Shown: piece by piece, positions 1 through 8,458 of the stretch
Layout of the letters: every line of letters begins with the position of its first letter
Numbering within the stretch: the first letter of the stretch is position 1
Assembly: GCA_964571855.1 (NCBI GenBank)
Contig: CAZNDO010000001.1
Coordinates: 496,001 to 560,000 of the forward strand
Direction of reading: 5' to 3'
DNA: 64,000 nucleotides
DNA from: CAYYFX01 sp964571855
GTDB lineage: Bacteria; ARS69
Notes under the pieces: model-generated
Database searches by the model: none
What the model was told of the DNA's origin: nothing
The model's input: the letters and a program-made list of their open reading frames with translations, nothing else
Position numbers and translations under genes: made by a program

Positions 1-240
1 CTGCCCGAGCGCCACGCCCAACGCCCCCAAGAGGAACCCCAGGTGCACGAGCACCGGCCCCAGCAACCCGGACAACAACTCCGGCGTGGCCCACTGCGTC
101 CCGGCCCGGCCCATCGCCAGCCCGGCCACCAGCGCGAGCGGCGCCGCCGGCACGCGCGTGCGCCGCGTGGCGTAGTGCAGCGCCACGCAGCCCGCGATCA
201 CCGCGGCATACACCATCACCGGATGCACGAAGTCACCCAC
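1..240 (-). CDS. Integral membrane protein, N-terminal fragment
   Basis: Only the first 80 codons are in the window; the gene runs off the left edge. It is almost wholly hydrophobic, with segments near residues 8-25 (VMVYAAVIAG), 33-44 and 60-80, and the pattern of a short helix followed by a basic loop (YATRRTRVP) resembles the start of a CPA2-type cation:proton antiporter. That family call is only a guess from hydropathy. I chose GTG at 240 because GGGAGG lies just upstream; GTG at 228 (MHPVMVYA) is an alternative with longer spacing. A frame stop lies shortly upstream of 240, so no longer form is likely. It follows the gene at 353-868 on the same strand. Confidence 0.55.
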   Translation of the reverse strand, partial: MGDFVHPVMVYAAVIAGCVALHYATRRTRVPAAPLALVAGLAMGRAGTQWATPELLSGLLGPVLVHLGFLLGALGVALGQ

Positions 241-352
241 CGCCTCCCGCGCGCGAGCCGCACGTCATGGAAGGCGGAACGTACCGCGAAACGCCTGGGT
301 TTGGTGGATCGGCTGGCTCGGCCGCGCCGCAGTCCGCAGTGGCCCGCGCCCC

Positions 353-868
353 TCAGCGCGCCGAGTGCACCTTCGGCGGCGTCACGACCTCGGTCCCGTC
401 CCGCAAGACCGCGGACACCTGCCACTCGAAGTCGTCGGGTAGCCCGAGGACGTCGCTCTCGAGGTCGTACAGGAAGACGTTGTGGTCCACGGTCACCGGC
501 GCCAGCACATGCCCCTGGGGATCGCGGAACCGCACCCGGTAGCCCCGCGCCTCCGGATGCGCCGGCCACTCCAGCTTCAAGAGCCCCGCCTCCCCGGCGG
601 ACGCGTGCACCGCGGACATCATCTCCCGCGCCGCGGCCGTGGGATCCGTGGAGGCCTTCCAGGGTTCGGCCAGGGGGTCGCCCGTGCGCGGCACCGTGGA
701 GAACACGGCCATGCCGCCCAGCAGGAACACGGCGCCCCACAGCACGGGCGCGGCCGCGGCCGGCACGCGGGCGCGCGGCGCGGTCACGGAGACCCGCGCG
801 CGGCCGGGGCGGATCCCGGTCGTCGGCGGCCCCGCGGTCGGGGTAGAGTCTCCCGGTTGTGCGCTCAC
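353..868 (-). CDS. Single-pass membrane protein with extracytoplasmic FN3-like domain, function unknown
   Basis: The protein has 171 residues from a GTG start, with GGAGGG five bases upstream. Residues 1-35 are a Pro/Thr/Arg-rich cytoplasmic tail, residues ~38-60 are one transmembrane helix (VLWGAVFLLGGMAVF), and the rest is a soluble domain. The stretch LEWPAHPEARGYRVRFRDP...YDLESD is typical of a fibronectin type III-like sandwich with a W-x-x-x-x-x-A-x-x-Y pattern. Similar small anchored proteins are often found near anti-sigma factors in high-GC FCB genomes, but no sigma factor is visible here. It is divergent from the methyltransferase fusion at 940. I do not assign a function. Confidence 0.7.
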   Translation of the reverse strand: MSAQPGDSTPTAGPPTTGIRPGRARVSVTAPRARVPAAAAPVLWGAVFLLGGMAVFSTVPRTGDPLAEPWKASTDPTAAAREMMSAVHASAGEAGLLKLEWPAHPEARGYRVRFRDPQGHVLAPVTVDHNVFLYDLESDVLGLPDDFEWQVSAVLRDGTEVVTPPKVHSAR

Positions 869-939
869 GGTGCCCTCCGGGCTTCCCGGGGACGTCGGCG
901 CCCCGGACGCCCTGAGGAACGGCAGGAGGAAGCCCCGAG

Positions 940-2169
940 TTGAACGCCCCGGGCCGCCGCATCCGACCCGCGGAAGCCGCGGACCTCCCCGCGGTCCGGG
1001 CGCTCCTGGCCACCGCCGGGCTCCCGGACGAGGGGGTCCCGGAGCTGGTGGCCGCCGGGCTGCTCGCCCTGGCCGAGGCCCCGGACGCCCTCCTGGGGTG
1101 CGCCGGCCTCGAGATCCACGGCCGCCGCGGGCTCCTCCGGTCGGTCGCGGTCACGCCGGGCCGGCAGCGCAAGGGCGCGGGCGAGGCCCTGGTCCTGGAC
1201 CGCATCCGCGAGGCCCGCCGCCTGCGCCTCGACTCCCTGCACCTGCTCACGGTCTCGGCCGCCACGTACTTCCCGCGCTTCGGCTTCGCGGCCATCCCGC
1301 GCACCGACGTCCCGCCGGAGATCCAGGCCACCTGGGAGTACTCCGTCCACTGCCCGTCCGCGGCGACCGTGATGGAGCTGCCGCTCGTGTCGCCCATCGT
1401 GTTCGTCCTCGTGCGCCCGCAGTTCACCGGCAACCTCGGCATGATCTGCCGCGCCGCCACCGCGTTCGGCTTCGGCGACGTCCGCATCGTGCAGCCCGTG
1501 CTGGACCTCGCGAAGCCCGAAGGCCGCTGGTTCGCGCACGGCGCGGAGGAAACGCTGGACGCGGTGGGCGTGTTCGACTCCCTGGACGCCGCGCTGCACG
1601 ACTGCCATCGCGCCGTGGCCACCACCGCGCGCCGCCGGCACTGGAACCGCGCGCTGCGCGAGCCCGCGGAGATGACGGAATGGCTGGTGGAAGCCTCCGC
1701 CGCGCGCAAGCTCGCCCTCGTGTTCGGCCCCGAGGATCACGGCCTCTCGAACGACGACGTGGTCCGCTGCGACGCCGTCGTCTCCATCCCGCGCCCGCCC
1801 GCGGTGGGCGCGTCGCTCAGCCTGCCCGCGTCCGCCACGATCCTCGCCTGGGAAGCCGCCCGCGCGCGCGGCGCCGCGCTCCCCGTGCCCGTGCGGCACG
1901 AGGCCGCGGTGGCGCGCTCGCGCCGCTTCCTGGACTCGAGCGAGCTCGGCGCGTTCGTGGACTCCGTGGCGGTGGCGTTCGAGGGCATCGGCCTGCGCGC
2001 GCAGCCCGACGCCGCGCGCTTCCGCGGCACGCTGCGCGACTTCTTCGCCCGCGCGAAGCCCACGGAGGCGGACCGCGTGTTCCTGCGGCACCTGCTGGCG
2101 CAGTTCGGGAAGTGGAAGCGCGCCGTCCTCTCCGAGGCGGAGCAACGCGGCACGGGGACGCGGCCGTGA
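940..2169 (+). CDS. ArsN2-like GNAT acetyltransferase fused to TrmJ-like SPOUT tRNA methyltransferase
   Basis: The protein has 409 residues from TTG at 940, with GGAGGAAG upstream. Residues 1-145 match the ArsN2 arsenic-resistance N-acetyltransferase pattern: IRPAEAADLPAVRALL at the start, GLLRSVAV, then YFPRFGF and CPSAATVME at the end. Residues ~147-300 are a SPOUT (TrmH/TrmJ) domain with its three motifs: NLGMICRAATAFGF, LVFGPEDHGLSNDD and IPRPPAVGASLSLPASATILAWE-type knot residues. The last ~100 residues resemble the helical TrmJ tail. TrmJ 2'-O-methylates position 32 of tRNA. The open frame is continuous across the junction, so this looks like a true fusion. The next gene starts inside its stop codon (GTGA). 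Confidence 0.85.
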   Translation: MNAPGRRIRPAEAADLPAVRALLATAGLPDEGVPELVAAGLLALAEAPDALLGCAGLEIHGRRGLLRSVAVTPGRQRKGAGEALVLDRIREARRLRLDSLHLLTVSAATYFPRFGFAAIPRTDVPPEIQATWEYSVHCPSAATVMELPLVSPIVFVLVRPQFTGNLGMICRAATAFGFGDVRIVQPVLDLAKPEGRWFAHGAEETLDAVGVFDSLDAALHDCHRAVATTARRRHWNRALREPAEMTEWLVEASAARKLALVFGPEDHGLSNDDVVRCDAVVSIPRPPAVGASLSLPASATILAWEAARARGAALPVPVRHEAAVARSRRFLDSSELGAFVDSVAVAFEGIGLRAQPDAARFRGTLRDFFARAKPTEADRVFLRHLLAQFGKWKRAVLSEAEQRGTGTRP

Positions 2170-4403
2170 GCGCGAAGAAGACGAAGCGCGCGAAGGCGGG
2201 GGCGCTCCCGCCCCTCGGCCTCGTCCTCGTCCTCCTCGTCGCCGCCGGCTACGTGCTCTTCGCGCGCACGCTCCTCTTCACGCAGGACGACGCCTACATC
2301 TCCTTCCGCTACGCGAAGCACCTGCTCGACGGCCACGGCCTCGTCTTCAACCCCGGCGAGCGCGTGGAGGGCTATTCGAACTTCGCGTGGACGATGCTCG
2401 TGGCCTTCGTGATGAAGCTCGGCGCGGATCCCGTCCCGGCGTCGCAGGTGATGGGCCTGGCGTTCGGCGTCCTCGCCATCCTCACCGCCGCCCGCTTCGT
2501 CCGCGGTCTCGAAGGCCGCTGGGGCGCCGGCGCGGTGGCCGCCGCCGCGTTCGTCGCCGGCAACCCCGCCTTCGCGCTCTGGAGCAGCGGCGGGCTCGAG
2601 ACCGCGATGTTCGCGTTCCTGGTCGTGCTCGGACTGGAACGCGGGCTCGCCCCGGACGTGGGCCCCGCCGGCCGCCGGCTCGCACCCCTTGCCCTCGCCG
2701 CCGCCTCCCTCACGCGGCCCGAGGGCCCGCTGCTCTTCGTGCTGTGGTTCGCCGTGCGCGCCTTCGACACCTGGCGCGCCGGCCCGTGCGCCGACCCCGC
2801 CGGCCGCCGCGGCCTCGTCCGCGACGTCGTCACCTTCGCCGCGCCGCTCGTCCCGTACGCCCTCTGGAAGCTCTGGTACTTCGGCGACCTCCTCCCGAAC
2901 CCCTTCTACGCGAAAACCGGCACCTCCCTCGAACACCTGCGCCTGGGCCTCGCCTACGCGGGCGACTTCTTCGGCGCGTTCGGTGCCTGGGGCATCCCGC
3001 TCCTCCTCGGCGCGGGGTCCGTGCTGCGCACGGGGCTCGGCGGCATCGAGGCGCGCCTCCTCGCCATCTGGTGCGTGTGGGCGTCCTACGTGGTGCTCGT
3101 GGGCGGCGACGTCCTCTACATGCACCGCTTCTGGCTGCACGTGCTCCCCGTGGGCGCGGTCCTCCTGGGCCGCGGCCTCACGGAGACCGCCGCCCGCTTC
3201 CCCCGCACCCTCCCCGGCGCCGCGCGCGAGATCCTGGCCGTGGCCGTCTGCGCCGCGCTCGTCACCTACGGCATCCGCGGCAACCTCGCCGCCGCGCACG
3301 AGCGCCGCGATACCGAGACCGCGTTCGTCCTCAACATGCGCCAGACCGGCGAGTGGCTGGGCGAGAACCTGCCGAAGGACGCCACGATCGCCATCACCAC
3401 GATCGGCGCCATCTCGTACTTCTCGGGCGTGCGCGTGATCGACATGCTCGGCCTCACGGACTACGAGGTGGCGCACAACCCCAACATGGTGCCCGGCCTC
3501 ACCGACACCTGGCGCGAAGTGCAGTACAACGCCGAGAGCGTGCTGGAGCGCCGTCCGGACCTCATCTTCTTCTCCACGGGCATCCGCCCCAGCTCCGCCG
3601 CGGAGAAGGCGCTCTTCCTGTACCCGTGGTTCCTGCAGAACTACTACGGCTACTACTTCCGGTCGAAGCCGCACCGCGAGAGCCTGCAGAACGGCTTCCG
3701 CATCCGCGCGGACGCGCCGCCGTTCGACCCGACGCGCCTGCCCGCCGACGACGTGCGCTGGCTGGAGCTGTACGGCGAGGCGCACCTGGCGAAGTCGAAG
3801 GAGCGCGACAACGCGAAGGCGGTGGAGCTGTTCCGGCAGTGCGCGGCCATCGCGCCGCCGCAGTTCACGTGGGCGAAGGAGTGGCTGGCGGTCTGCATGT
3901 ACGACGGCGGCGACCCCGCGTCCCTGCCGCTCCTGCAGGAGGCGGCGGACGCGGACCCGCACGCCACGATCGCCCGCGGCCGCCTCGCGGATCGCGCGAT
4001 GCAGGTCCGCGACCTGGAGGCGGCGGAGCGCCTCTTCCACGAGATCCTCGCCGTGGACCCGGACGACAACCTGCCCTGGATCGGGCTGGCGGAGCTCACG
4101 CGCACCCGCGGCGACCTGGACGGCGCGTACCGCCTCACCCAGGAGGCCATCAAGCGCTGGAACGTGAACCCCATCCACCTGGTGCTGTACGGGTCGTTGG
4201 CGTCGGCGGCCGGCGACCTCGACGTGGCGGATGCGGCGTTCGCCCGCGCCCTGGCCGCCGGCGCGTCCGGGGAAACCGAGGATCGGGCGAACCGGGGGCT
4301 GGAGCTGGTGAAGGCCCTCCGGGAAGGGCGCGTGAAGGTCTCGGAGGTCCGCGAGGCGATGCAGGGGAGTCCGGCCACAGGCAACGCCGCGGAAGGCGGC
4401 TGA
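2166..4403 (+). CDS. Polytopic GT-C-like glycosyltransferase (AftB-like N-terminus) with C-terminal TPR region
   Basis: The protein has 745 residues from GTG at 2166, overlapping the previous stop by four bases. After a Lys-rich head there is a helix, then the first periplasmic loop with the motif DDAYISFRYAKHLLDG...GERVEGYSNFAW. This acidic DD plus RYA..L..G.G signature is shared with the AftB/GT89-like lipid-linked sugar transferases. About ten hydrophobic helices follow to residue ~380, then a soluble domain (DMLGLTDYEVAH) and, from ~530, TPR-like helices (AAERLFHEILAVDPDDNLPWIGLAEL). The protein probably transfers a polyprenyl-phosphate-linked sugar at the outer face of the membrane. The donor and acceptor are unknown. 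The TPR tail is an unusual addition. Confidence 0.78.
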   Translation: MSAKKTKRAKAGALPPLGLVLVLLVAAGYVLFARTLLFTQDDAYISFRYAKHLLDGHGLVFNPGERVEGYSNFAWTMLVAFVMKLGADPVPASQVMGLAFGVLAILTAARFVRGLEGRWGAGAVAAAAFVAGNPAFALWSSGGLETAMFAFLVVLGLERGLAPDVGPAGRRLAPLALAAASLTRPEGPLLFVLWFAVRAFDTWRAGPCADPAGRRGLVRDVVTFAAPLVPYALWKLWYFGDLLPNPFYAKTGTSLEHLRLGLAYAGDFFGAFGAWGIPLLLGAGSVLRTGLGGIEARLLAIWCVWASYVVLVGGDVLYMHRFWLHVLPVGAVLLGRGLTETAARFPRTLPGAAREILAVAVCAALVTYGIRGNLAAAHERRDTETAFVLNMRQTGEWLGENLPKDATIAITTIGAISYFSGVRVIDMLGLTDYEVAHNPNMVPGLTDTWREVQYNAESVLERRPDLIFFSTGIRPSSAAEKALFLYPWFLQNYYGYYFRSKPHRESLQNGFRIRADAPPFDPTRLPADDVRWLELYGEAHLAKSKERDNAKAVELFRQCAAIAPPQFTWAKEWLAVCMYDGGDPASLPLLQEAADADPHATIARGRLADRAMQVRDLEAAERLFHEILAVDPDDNLPWIGLAELTRTRGDLDGAYRLTQEAIKRWNVNPIHLVLYGSLASAAGDLDVADAAFARALAAGASGETEDRANRGLELVKALREGRVKVSEVREAMQGSPATGNAAEGG

Positions 4404-4405
4404 GA

Positions 4406-4447
4406 GGCGGTTCCGACCGCCCGGGCACCCCGGAACGCCGTTCCGGG
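4406..4447 (+). terminator. Tandem hairpins after the GT-C/TPR gene
   Basis: Two stem-loops start three bases after the stop. The first is GGCGGT-TCCG-ACCGCC (4406-4421) and the second is CCCGGAAC-GCC-GTTCCGGG (4429-4447). Both are perfect, and neither is followed by a T-run. They probably end or stabilise the 940-4403 transcript. Confidence 0.5.
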
Positions 4448-4491
4448 CGCGGCCCCTCGTCCCCCCTCATCCGTTCGCGGCGGCATGCCGA

Positions 4492-4520
4492 TTCCTGACT
4501 GATCCCCCCTGTGCTAGACT
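4492..4520 (+). promoter_or_regulatory. Putative promoter of the HNH gene
   Basis: TAGACT at 4515-4520 is preceded by TGTGC and sits 17 bases after a weak TTCCTG (4492-4497). The predicted start near 4527 would leave a leader of about 30 bases with GGGAGA before the ATG. The GCTAGACT core recurs in other promoters of this window. Confidence 0.45.
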
Positions 4521-4557
4521 GCTGCACGGCATACCCGCACCGGGAGACCGGCACCGT

Positions 4558-5163
4558 ATGACAAGCGGCACACACGTCCTCGAACAACCGGCTCTGGTCC
4601 TCAACCAGAACTTCGTCCCCATCCACCTGACCACCGCCCGGCACGCCCTGGTGCTCGTGTACCAGGAGGTCGCGCGCGCGATCAGCCCCGTGGACGGGTC
4701 GTTGCACCGGTTCCAGACGTGGGCCGATCTCCGGATGCCGGACGACCACCCGGTGCTCCGGTCCGTGACCCTGCGCGTGCCCGTGCCCGAGGTGGTGGTG
4801 CTGGACCGGTACTCGCTGGTCCCGCGCCGCACCGTGCCGTTCAACCGCAAGAACCTCTACGCGCGGGACCGCAACCGCTGCCAGTACTGCGGGCGGGGGC
4901 TGGAGTCGCGCGAGCTGACCATCGACCACGTGGTGCCGCGCGTGCGCGGCGGCGTGTCGTCGTGGACGAACTGCGTGCTCGCATGCATCTCCTGCAACCG
5001 CCGCAAGGCGCACCGCTCGCCCGAGGAGGCGAACATGCGCCTGCTCCGCGCGCCGGCCCGGCCGCGGTGGACGCCGAAGCACCTCTTCACGCACATGCCG
5101 CGGCGCGAGTCGTGGGAGCGCGTGATCGGCCACGCGTACTGGAACGTGGACCTCGAGGAGTAG
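4558..5163 (+). CDS. HNH endonuclease family protein
   Basis: The protein has 201 residues. The C-terminal half holds a classic HNH nuclease: a zinc knuckle CQYCG near residue 106, LTIDHVVPRVRGG as the His-containing beta strand, then NCVLACISCNRRKAHRSPEEA with the Asn and a second C-x-x-C. The N-terminal ~90 residues (ALVLNQNFVPIHL...HALVLVYQEVA) form the domain that usually precedes this nuclease in stand-alone bacterial HNH proteins. These are widespread chromosomal genes of unclear role. There is no intron, intein or phage gene beside it, so a homing role is not supported. It has its own promoter and is convergent with the next gene. Confidence 0.85.
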   Translation: MTSGTHVLEQPALVLNQNFVPIHLTTARHALVLVYQEVARAISPVDGSLHRFQTWADLRMPDDHPVLRSVTLRVPVPEVVVLDRYSLVPRRTVPFNRKNLYARDRNRCQYCGRGLESRELTIDHVVPRVRGGVSSWTNCVLACISCNRRKAHRSPEEANMRLLRAPARPRWTPKHLFTHMPRRESWERVIGHAYWNVDLEE

Positions 5164-5196
5164 CGGGCGCGCAGCCGCGGCCGACGGCGGGCCGTT

Positions 5197-5739
5197 TCAG
5201 CGACAGCGCGGCTCGGACACGTCCACGGCCTGCTGGATCCGGAATCCCTCGGGAAGCTCGACAATCTGGAACTGCAAAACCGCTTCATCGGAGCCGTCCG
5301 GCCGGTGCTCTGCCTTGTAGAGAAGGGCCAGGCGCACCGTGAGCGTGTCGCCGTTGGCCGCGAGGATCTCGGCATCGATCTCGAGATCCTCCGGCCAGCA
5401 CAGCGCCGCGGGGTCCTCGCCAGTCCAGTAGCGCTCGTCCACCCACGGCAGGCAGGTCTCGGCGGTCATCCCCGGCGGGCAGTGGAGATCGATCTCCGGA
5501 CGGACGACGGTAGCGAGACCGACGTGGAGCTGCTCGAAGTGCTCACGGGAGCGGAGCGTGATTGCGGCAGCGTACTCCCTCACCAGGGCGTCCGGCGTCG
5601 CGGGATCCGGCGCGACGGGGGCGTCGCTCGAGTCGTCGCAGGCGACGAACTGCAGCAGCACGAGGCTCAACAGGGCGATCCGTGCCCCTACCCCGACCCA
5701 GGGGCGCCGTTCCCGTCTCGGTCCGCTCGGTTTCTTCAT
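5197..5739 (-). CDS. Predicted lipoprotein, function unknown
   Basis: The protein has 180 residues. ATG at 5739 follows a good AAGGAGG. A basic head (MKKPSGPRRERRPW) and a hydrophobic stretch lead to LLQFVACDD, a convincing lipobox with Cys around residue 34, so the mature protein is probably an outer-membrane or periplasmic lipoprotein. The mature part begins with an Asp/Pro/Ala linker and then forms a small alpha/beta domain (DALVREYAAAITLRSREHFEQLH...LQFQIVELPEGFRI) that resembles the NTF2-like or DUF4440-like fold. The family assignment is uncertain. It lies just downstream of the beta-helix gene and may be cotranscribed with it. Confidence 0.75.
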   Translation of the reverse strand: MKKPSGPRRERRPWVGVGARIALLSLVLLQFVACDDSSDAPVAPDPATPDALVREYAAAITLRSREHFEQLHVGLATVVRPEIDLHCPPGMTAETCLPWVDERYWTGEDPAALCWPEDLEIDAEILAANGDTLTVRLALLYKAEHRPDGSDEAVLQFQIVELPEGFRIQQAVDVSEPRCR

Positions 5740-5771
5740 TGGTTCGCCGCCCTCCTTCTGTTTCGCTCCCT

Positions 5772-6749
5772 TCACCTCACGAACTTGGCCTTGAGGCGTC
5801 CCCAGGACGTGTGCTCCATGCCGCACGCCACGCCACGCGGACCGACCTGCCCGCAGCCCGTGAGGCCTGGCGGAGCACAGGGGGAGTCCGCGTGCAGGCG
5901 GAACTCCCCGTCTCCGCAGAACCGCGGATCCGCGGAGAAGTTGCCGCGGAGCGACCACTGGCCTTCGAGACAGCCGACCCAGTCGCCGCCGGGATTCCCG
6001 TACACATCCGTGCACGAGAACACGACCGTGGTCCCCATCTGGCAGTTCACGGCTGGCGACGGCCCGTTTCCCCAGAAGATCGAGTGGTCCACGGTGAACG
6101 ACACCTGGTTGTAGCCCTCGATCGCGCTGCCGCGTGCCGCCGTGTTGCCGGCGAAAGTGCACCGCGACACGCTCACGTCCGCCTCCGACGCGAAGAGCGC
6201 CCCGGCCCCGTATACGCTCGCGGTGTTATCGGAAAGACGGCAGTCCTCGATGGACACGGTGGACCACTGACAGAACACCGCGCCGGCCTCCCATGCCTCG
6301 TTGTGATGGAAGACGCATCCTCTCAGAAGCACGCGGGATTCACACACGGTGACGGCAGCGCCCACATCCTCGAACACCAAGCCGCCGGTCACCGTAAGCC
6401 CGGAGAGCCCCGCCCCGTCTTCCCGGGCGTATTCGAACGAGAACCCCTTCCCTTCCTGCTGGCAGTCCACGATGCACGCGTCGGGGTTTCCAGATCGGGA
6501 CCGGATGAGAACGGACTTCAGGAAGAGGAGAACGCCGATGTTCCCGGGACCGGAGAACACGCCGTCCTCCAGGATGACTTCGTCGCCGGACGTGGCCGCG
6601 TCGACGGCTGCCTGAATGGTGGGGTAGTCCCCGGACCCGTCGGGGTGGACGACCAACGAAGCGCCGCGCGCGCTGGGCAGCGCGACCAGCGCGAGTGCGG
6701 CGGCGGCGAACAGCGCGAGGTCCAGCCGCGGTGGCCCTTCTCTCGACAC
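5772..6749 (-). CDS. Secreted right-handed beta-helix protein with C-terminal WGRLK tail
   Basis: The protein has about 325 residues. After a signal peptide (LALFAAAALALVALPSARGA) comes VVHPDGSGDYPTIQAAVDAA, the usual opening of pectate-lyase-like beta-helix proteins. The coils have recurring C-x-F/x-x-N-x-A patterns (RGCVFHHNEA, EDCRLSDNTA, SRCTFAGNTA). Near the end, SPCAPPGLTGCGQVG...ACG closes the solenoid and is followed by TSWGRLKAKFVR. That tail recurs in two other secreted proteins here (9926, 34786). The fold is usually a surface or extracellular one. The role is unknown. I prefer GTG at 6749, which has a GGGGG upstream; TTG at 6770 would add seven residues. Confidence 0.8.
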   Translation of the reverse strand: MSREGPPRLDLALFAAAALALVALPSARGASLVVHPDGSGDYPTIQAAVDAATSGDEVILEDGVFSGPGNIGVLLFLKSVLIRSRSGNPDACIVDCQQEGKGFSFEYAREDGAGLSGLTVTGGLVFEDVGAAVTVCESRVLLRGCVFHHNEAWEAGAVFCQWSTVSIEDCRLSDNTASVYGAGALFASEADVSVSRCTFAGNTAARGSAIEGYNQVSFTVDHSIFWGNGPSPAVNCQMGTTVVFSCTDVYGNPGGDWVGCLEGQWSLRGNFSADPRFCGDGEFRLHADSPCAPPGLTGCGQVGPRGVACGMEHTSWGRLKAKFVR

Positions 6750-6770
6750 GGGACCCCCACTTCCCGGCAA

Positions 6771-6786
6771 CCTGACAAAAGTCAGG
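6771..6786. promoter_or_regulatory. Perfect dyad upstream of beta-helix gene
   Basis: CCTGAC-AAAA-GTCAGG is a perfect inverted repeat between the likely -10 (TATAGT on the minus strand, 6835-6840) and the beta-helix start. It may act as an operator or as a leader hairpin. It matches the element CTGACAA-N3-TCAG also found at 39868 and 45934. Confidence 0.4.
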
Positions 6787-6891
6787 GCCGGGACTCGTGC
6801 GCCAGGGGGCCTGGGGTCGCGACGACTATACTGCTTTGCAGGCCGGATAGGTAGCGTCGGCGATTCGCGGAAAGTACGTAGCGCTCGCGAG

Positions 6892-7689
6892 TCAGGCCTT
6901 GCGTGCGATCAGCACGAGATCCGACGACTCGGTGGCGCGGTACGGCACCTCCCCCATGCCGCCGAGCGCGCGGATCCGCTCGAAGCCGGCCTCCTCCAGC
7001 GCGTCGATCAGCCGCGGGCGCTTCCACGGGTGGTGCGTGCCCTCCTTCGCGGCGCGCACCTCCACGGGCGGCTCGTGCCCCGGGCGGACGGTCAGGGTGA
7101 TCGGGTGGAAGGCGACGGTGCCGTCGTCCCGCGGGGTGAAGACGCGGACGAACACCAGGTCGCCCGGGCCTTCCTCCGGCGGGAGCGGGCGCACGTTCAC
7201 GGGCAGCGCCCGGACCGGGACGCCCAGGATGCGCTCGTAGTTCAGCATCTGCAGCAGGAACACGCCGCCCGGCGCCAGGGCACCGGCCACGCCGCCGAGG
7301 AACCGGCGCAGCGGATCGCCGCCGGCTACGTACGCCAGCGCGTTGCCCAGGCAGATGGCCGCGCCGAAGGGGGCCTCGGGCAGGGACGCGGCGTCGGCCA
7401 CGTCGCGCAGCTCGTAGCGCGCGCTGCCGCCGCCGTCCATCTTCCCTTCGAGGTCCTTCGCCTGCGCGATCATGGACTCCGCGATGTCGATGCCCACCGC
7501 CTGCCACCCCAGCTCCGCGAAGTGGCGCGTGTGCTCGCCGGTGCCGCAGCCCACGTCCAGGAGCGCGCGGTTGGGCGCGGGCGCGGTGACCTCCGCCAGG
7601 AAGGGCGCCTCGCGCACGATCCGCTCCGGCCACGCGATCACGCGGCGGTACTCCGTGCGCGAAAAGAGATCGCGGTCCGGCTCCGTCAA
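6892..7689 (-). CDS. SAM-dependent class I methyltransferase
   Basis: The protein has 265 residues from TTG at 7689, with GGGAGG upstream. The Rossmann-fold SAM site is clear: LLDVGCGTGEHTRHFAELG (motif I), VGIDIAESMIAQAK (motif II acidic end), and FGAAICLGNALAYV (motif IV). After LAPGGVFLLQMLNYERIL there is a beta-sheet insert (LVFVRVFTPRDDGTVAFH) typical of the small-molecule methyltransferases annotated as methyltransferase type 11/25. The substrate cannot be read from the sequence. It is divergently arranged with the HAD phosphatase gene (starts 7689 and 7720), so the two share a very short control region. Confidence 0.82.
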   Translation of the reverse strand: MTEPDRDLFSRTEYRRVIAWPERIVREAPFLAEVTAPAPNRALLDVGCGTGEHTRHFAELGWQAVGIDIAESMIAQAKDLEGKMDGGGSARYELRDVADAASLPEAPFGAAICLGNALAYVAGGDPLRRFLGGVAGALAPGGVFLLQMLNYERILGVPVRALPVNVRPLPPEEGPGDLVFVRVFTPRDDGTVAFHPITLTVRPGHEPPVEVRAAKEGTHHPWKRPRLIDALEEAGFERIRALGGMGEVPYRATESSDLVLIARKA

Positions 7690-7719
7690 CCCCGGCCTCC
7701 CTCTGGTATGCTGCGCCCC

Positions 7720-8457
7720 ATGGACGATCTCGCCCGCATCGTGGACGCGCGCATCGCCGCCGAGGTGGCCGCGGGGCGCGTCCCGCAGGTCGTGCTAGAT
7801 CTGGACGGCACGCTCTTCGACAACGTGCCCCGCTCGAAGCGCATCCTCCTGGACGCCGCGAAGCAGCGTCTGGGCGAGGCGCATCCGGTGGTCGCCGCCA
7901 TCGCCTGCATCGACGAAACGGCTTTCGAGTATAACCCGCTGGACACGCTGCGGAAGCACGGCGTGCAGGACGCCGCCGTCCTGGAGCTGCTGCACGAGGA
8001 GTGGGCCCGCCGCTTCTTCGGCAGCGCCTACCTCCTCCACGACGTCCCTCTGGGCGGCGCCGTCCCCGCGGCGCTCCGCTGGTGGGAGGCCGGCGCGGAG
8101 CTGAACTACCTCACCGGCCGCCACGTGCCGGAGATGTTCCTGGGCACGTGCGAGTCGCTGCACGACGCCGGCTTCCCCGTGGGCACCGTGCGCACGCAGA
8201 TGCTCATGAAGCCCCGGTTCGACGCGAACGACGTGGAGTTCAAGATCGAGACCGTGCCGTTCCTGCGCCGCAAGGGACCGGTGGTGCTGCTCGTGGACAA
8301 CGACCCGCGCGTGCTGAACGCGCTGGTGAGCGCGGTGCCCGAGGCGCTGGCGGTGATGGTGAACACGCTGCACCCGCACGACGCGCCGGATCCCGTGGCG
8401 GCGATCCGGCGCGTGGCGGACTTCCGGGTGTTCCTGCCGAGTCCGTCGACCGGCTGA
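7720..8457 (+). CDS. HAD-superfamily hydrolase
   Basis: The protein has 245 residues. QVVLDLDGTLFDN near residue 23 is the HAD motif I with the nucleophile and acid aspartates. LNYLTGRHVPEMF carries the motif II Thr. The Lys-containing helix lies around RRKGP, and VVLLVDNDPRVLNAL is motif IV with the metal-binding Asp pair. The cap is helical and inserted after motif I (C1 type). The substrate is unknown; it may be a phosphatase or a phosphohydrolase. No strong ribosome site precedes the ATG at 7720, and an in-frame ATG lies at 7708, so the start is uncertain by four codons. Confidence 0.78.
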   Translation: MDDLARIVDARIAAEVAAGRVPQVVLDLDGTLFDNVPRSKRILLDAAKQRLGEAHPVVAAIACIDETAFEYNPLDTLRKHGVQDAAVLELLHEEWARRFFGSAYLLHDVPLGGAVPAALRWWEAGAELNYLTGRHVPEMFLGTCESLHDAGFPVGTVRTQMLMKPRFDANDVEFKIETVPFLRRKGPVVLLVDNDPRVLNALVSAVPEALAVMVNTLHPHDAPDPVAAIRRVADFRVFLPSPSTG

Positions 8458-8458
8458 G

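Noticed and set aside
1737..4178. Long antisense ORF (813 codons), and similar ones at 18004-20181, 19971-22160 and 23291-25552
   Set aside because: They are opposite genes with clear motifs, are rich in Arg/His/Ala/Val-type shadow composition, and reflect GC3 bias.
4558..5163. Homing endonuclease or mobile element
   Set aside because: The HNH protein is of a common stand-alone type. There is no intron, intein, att site or phage gene nearby.
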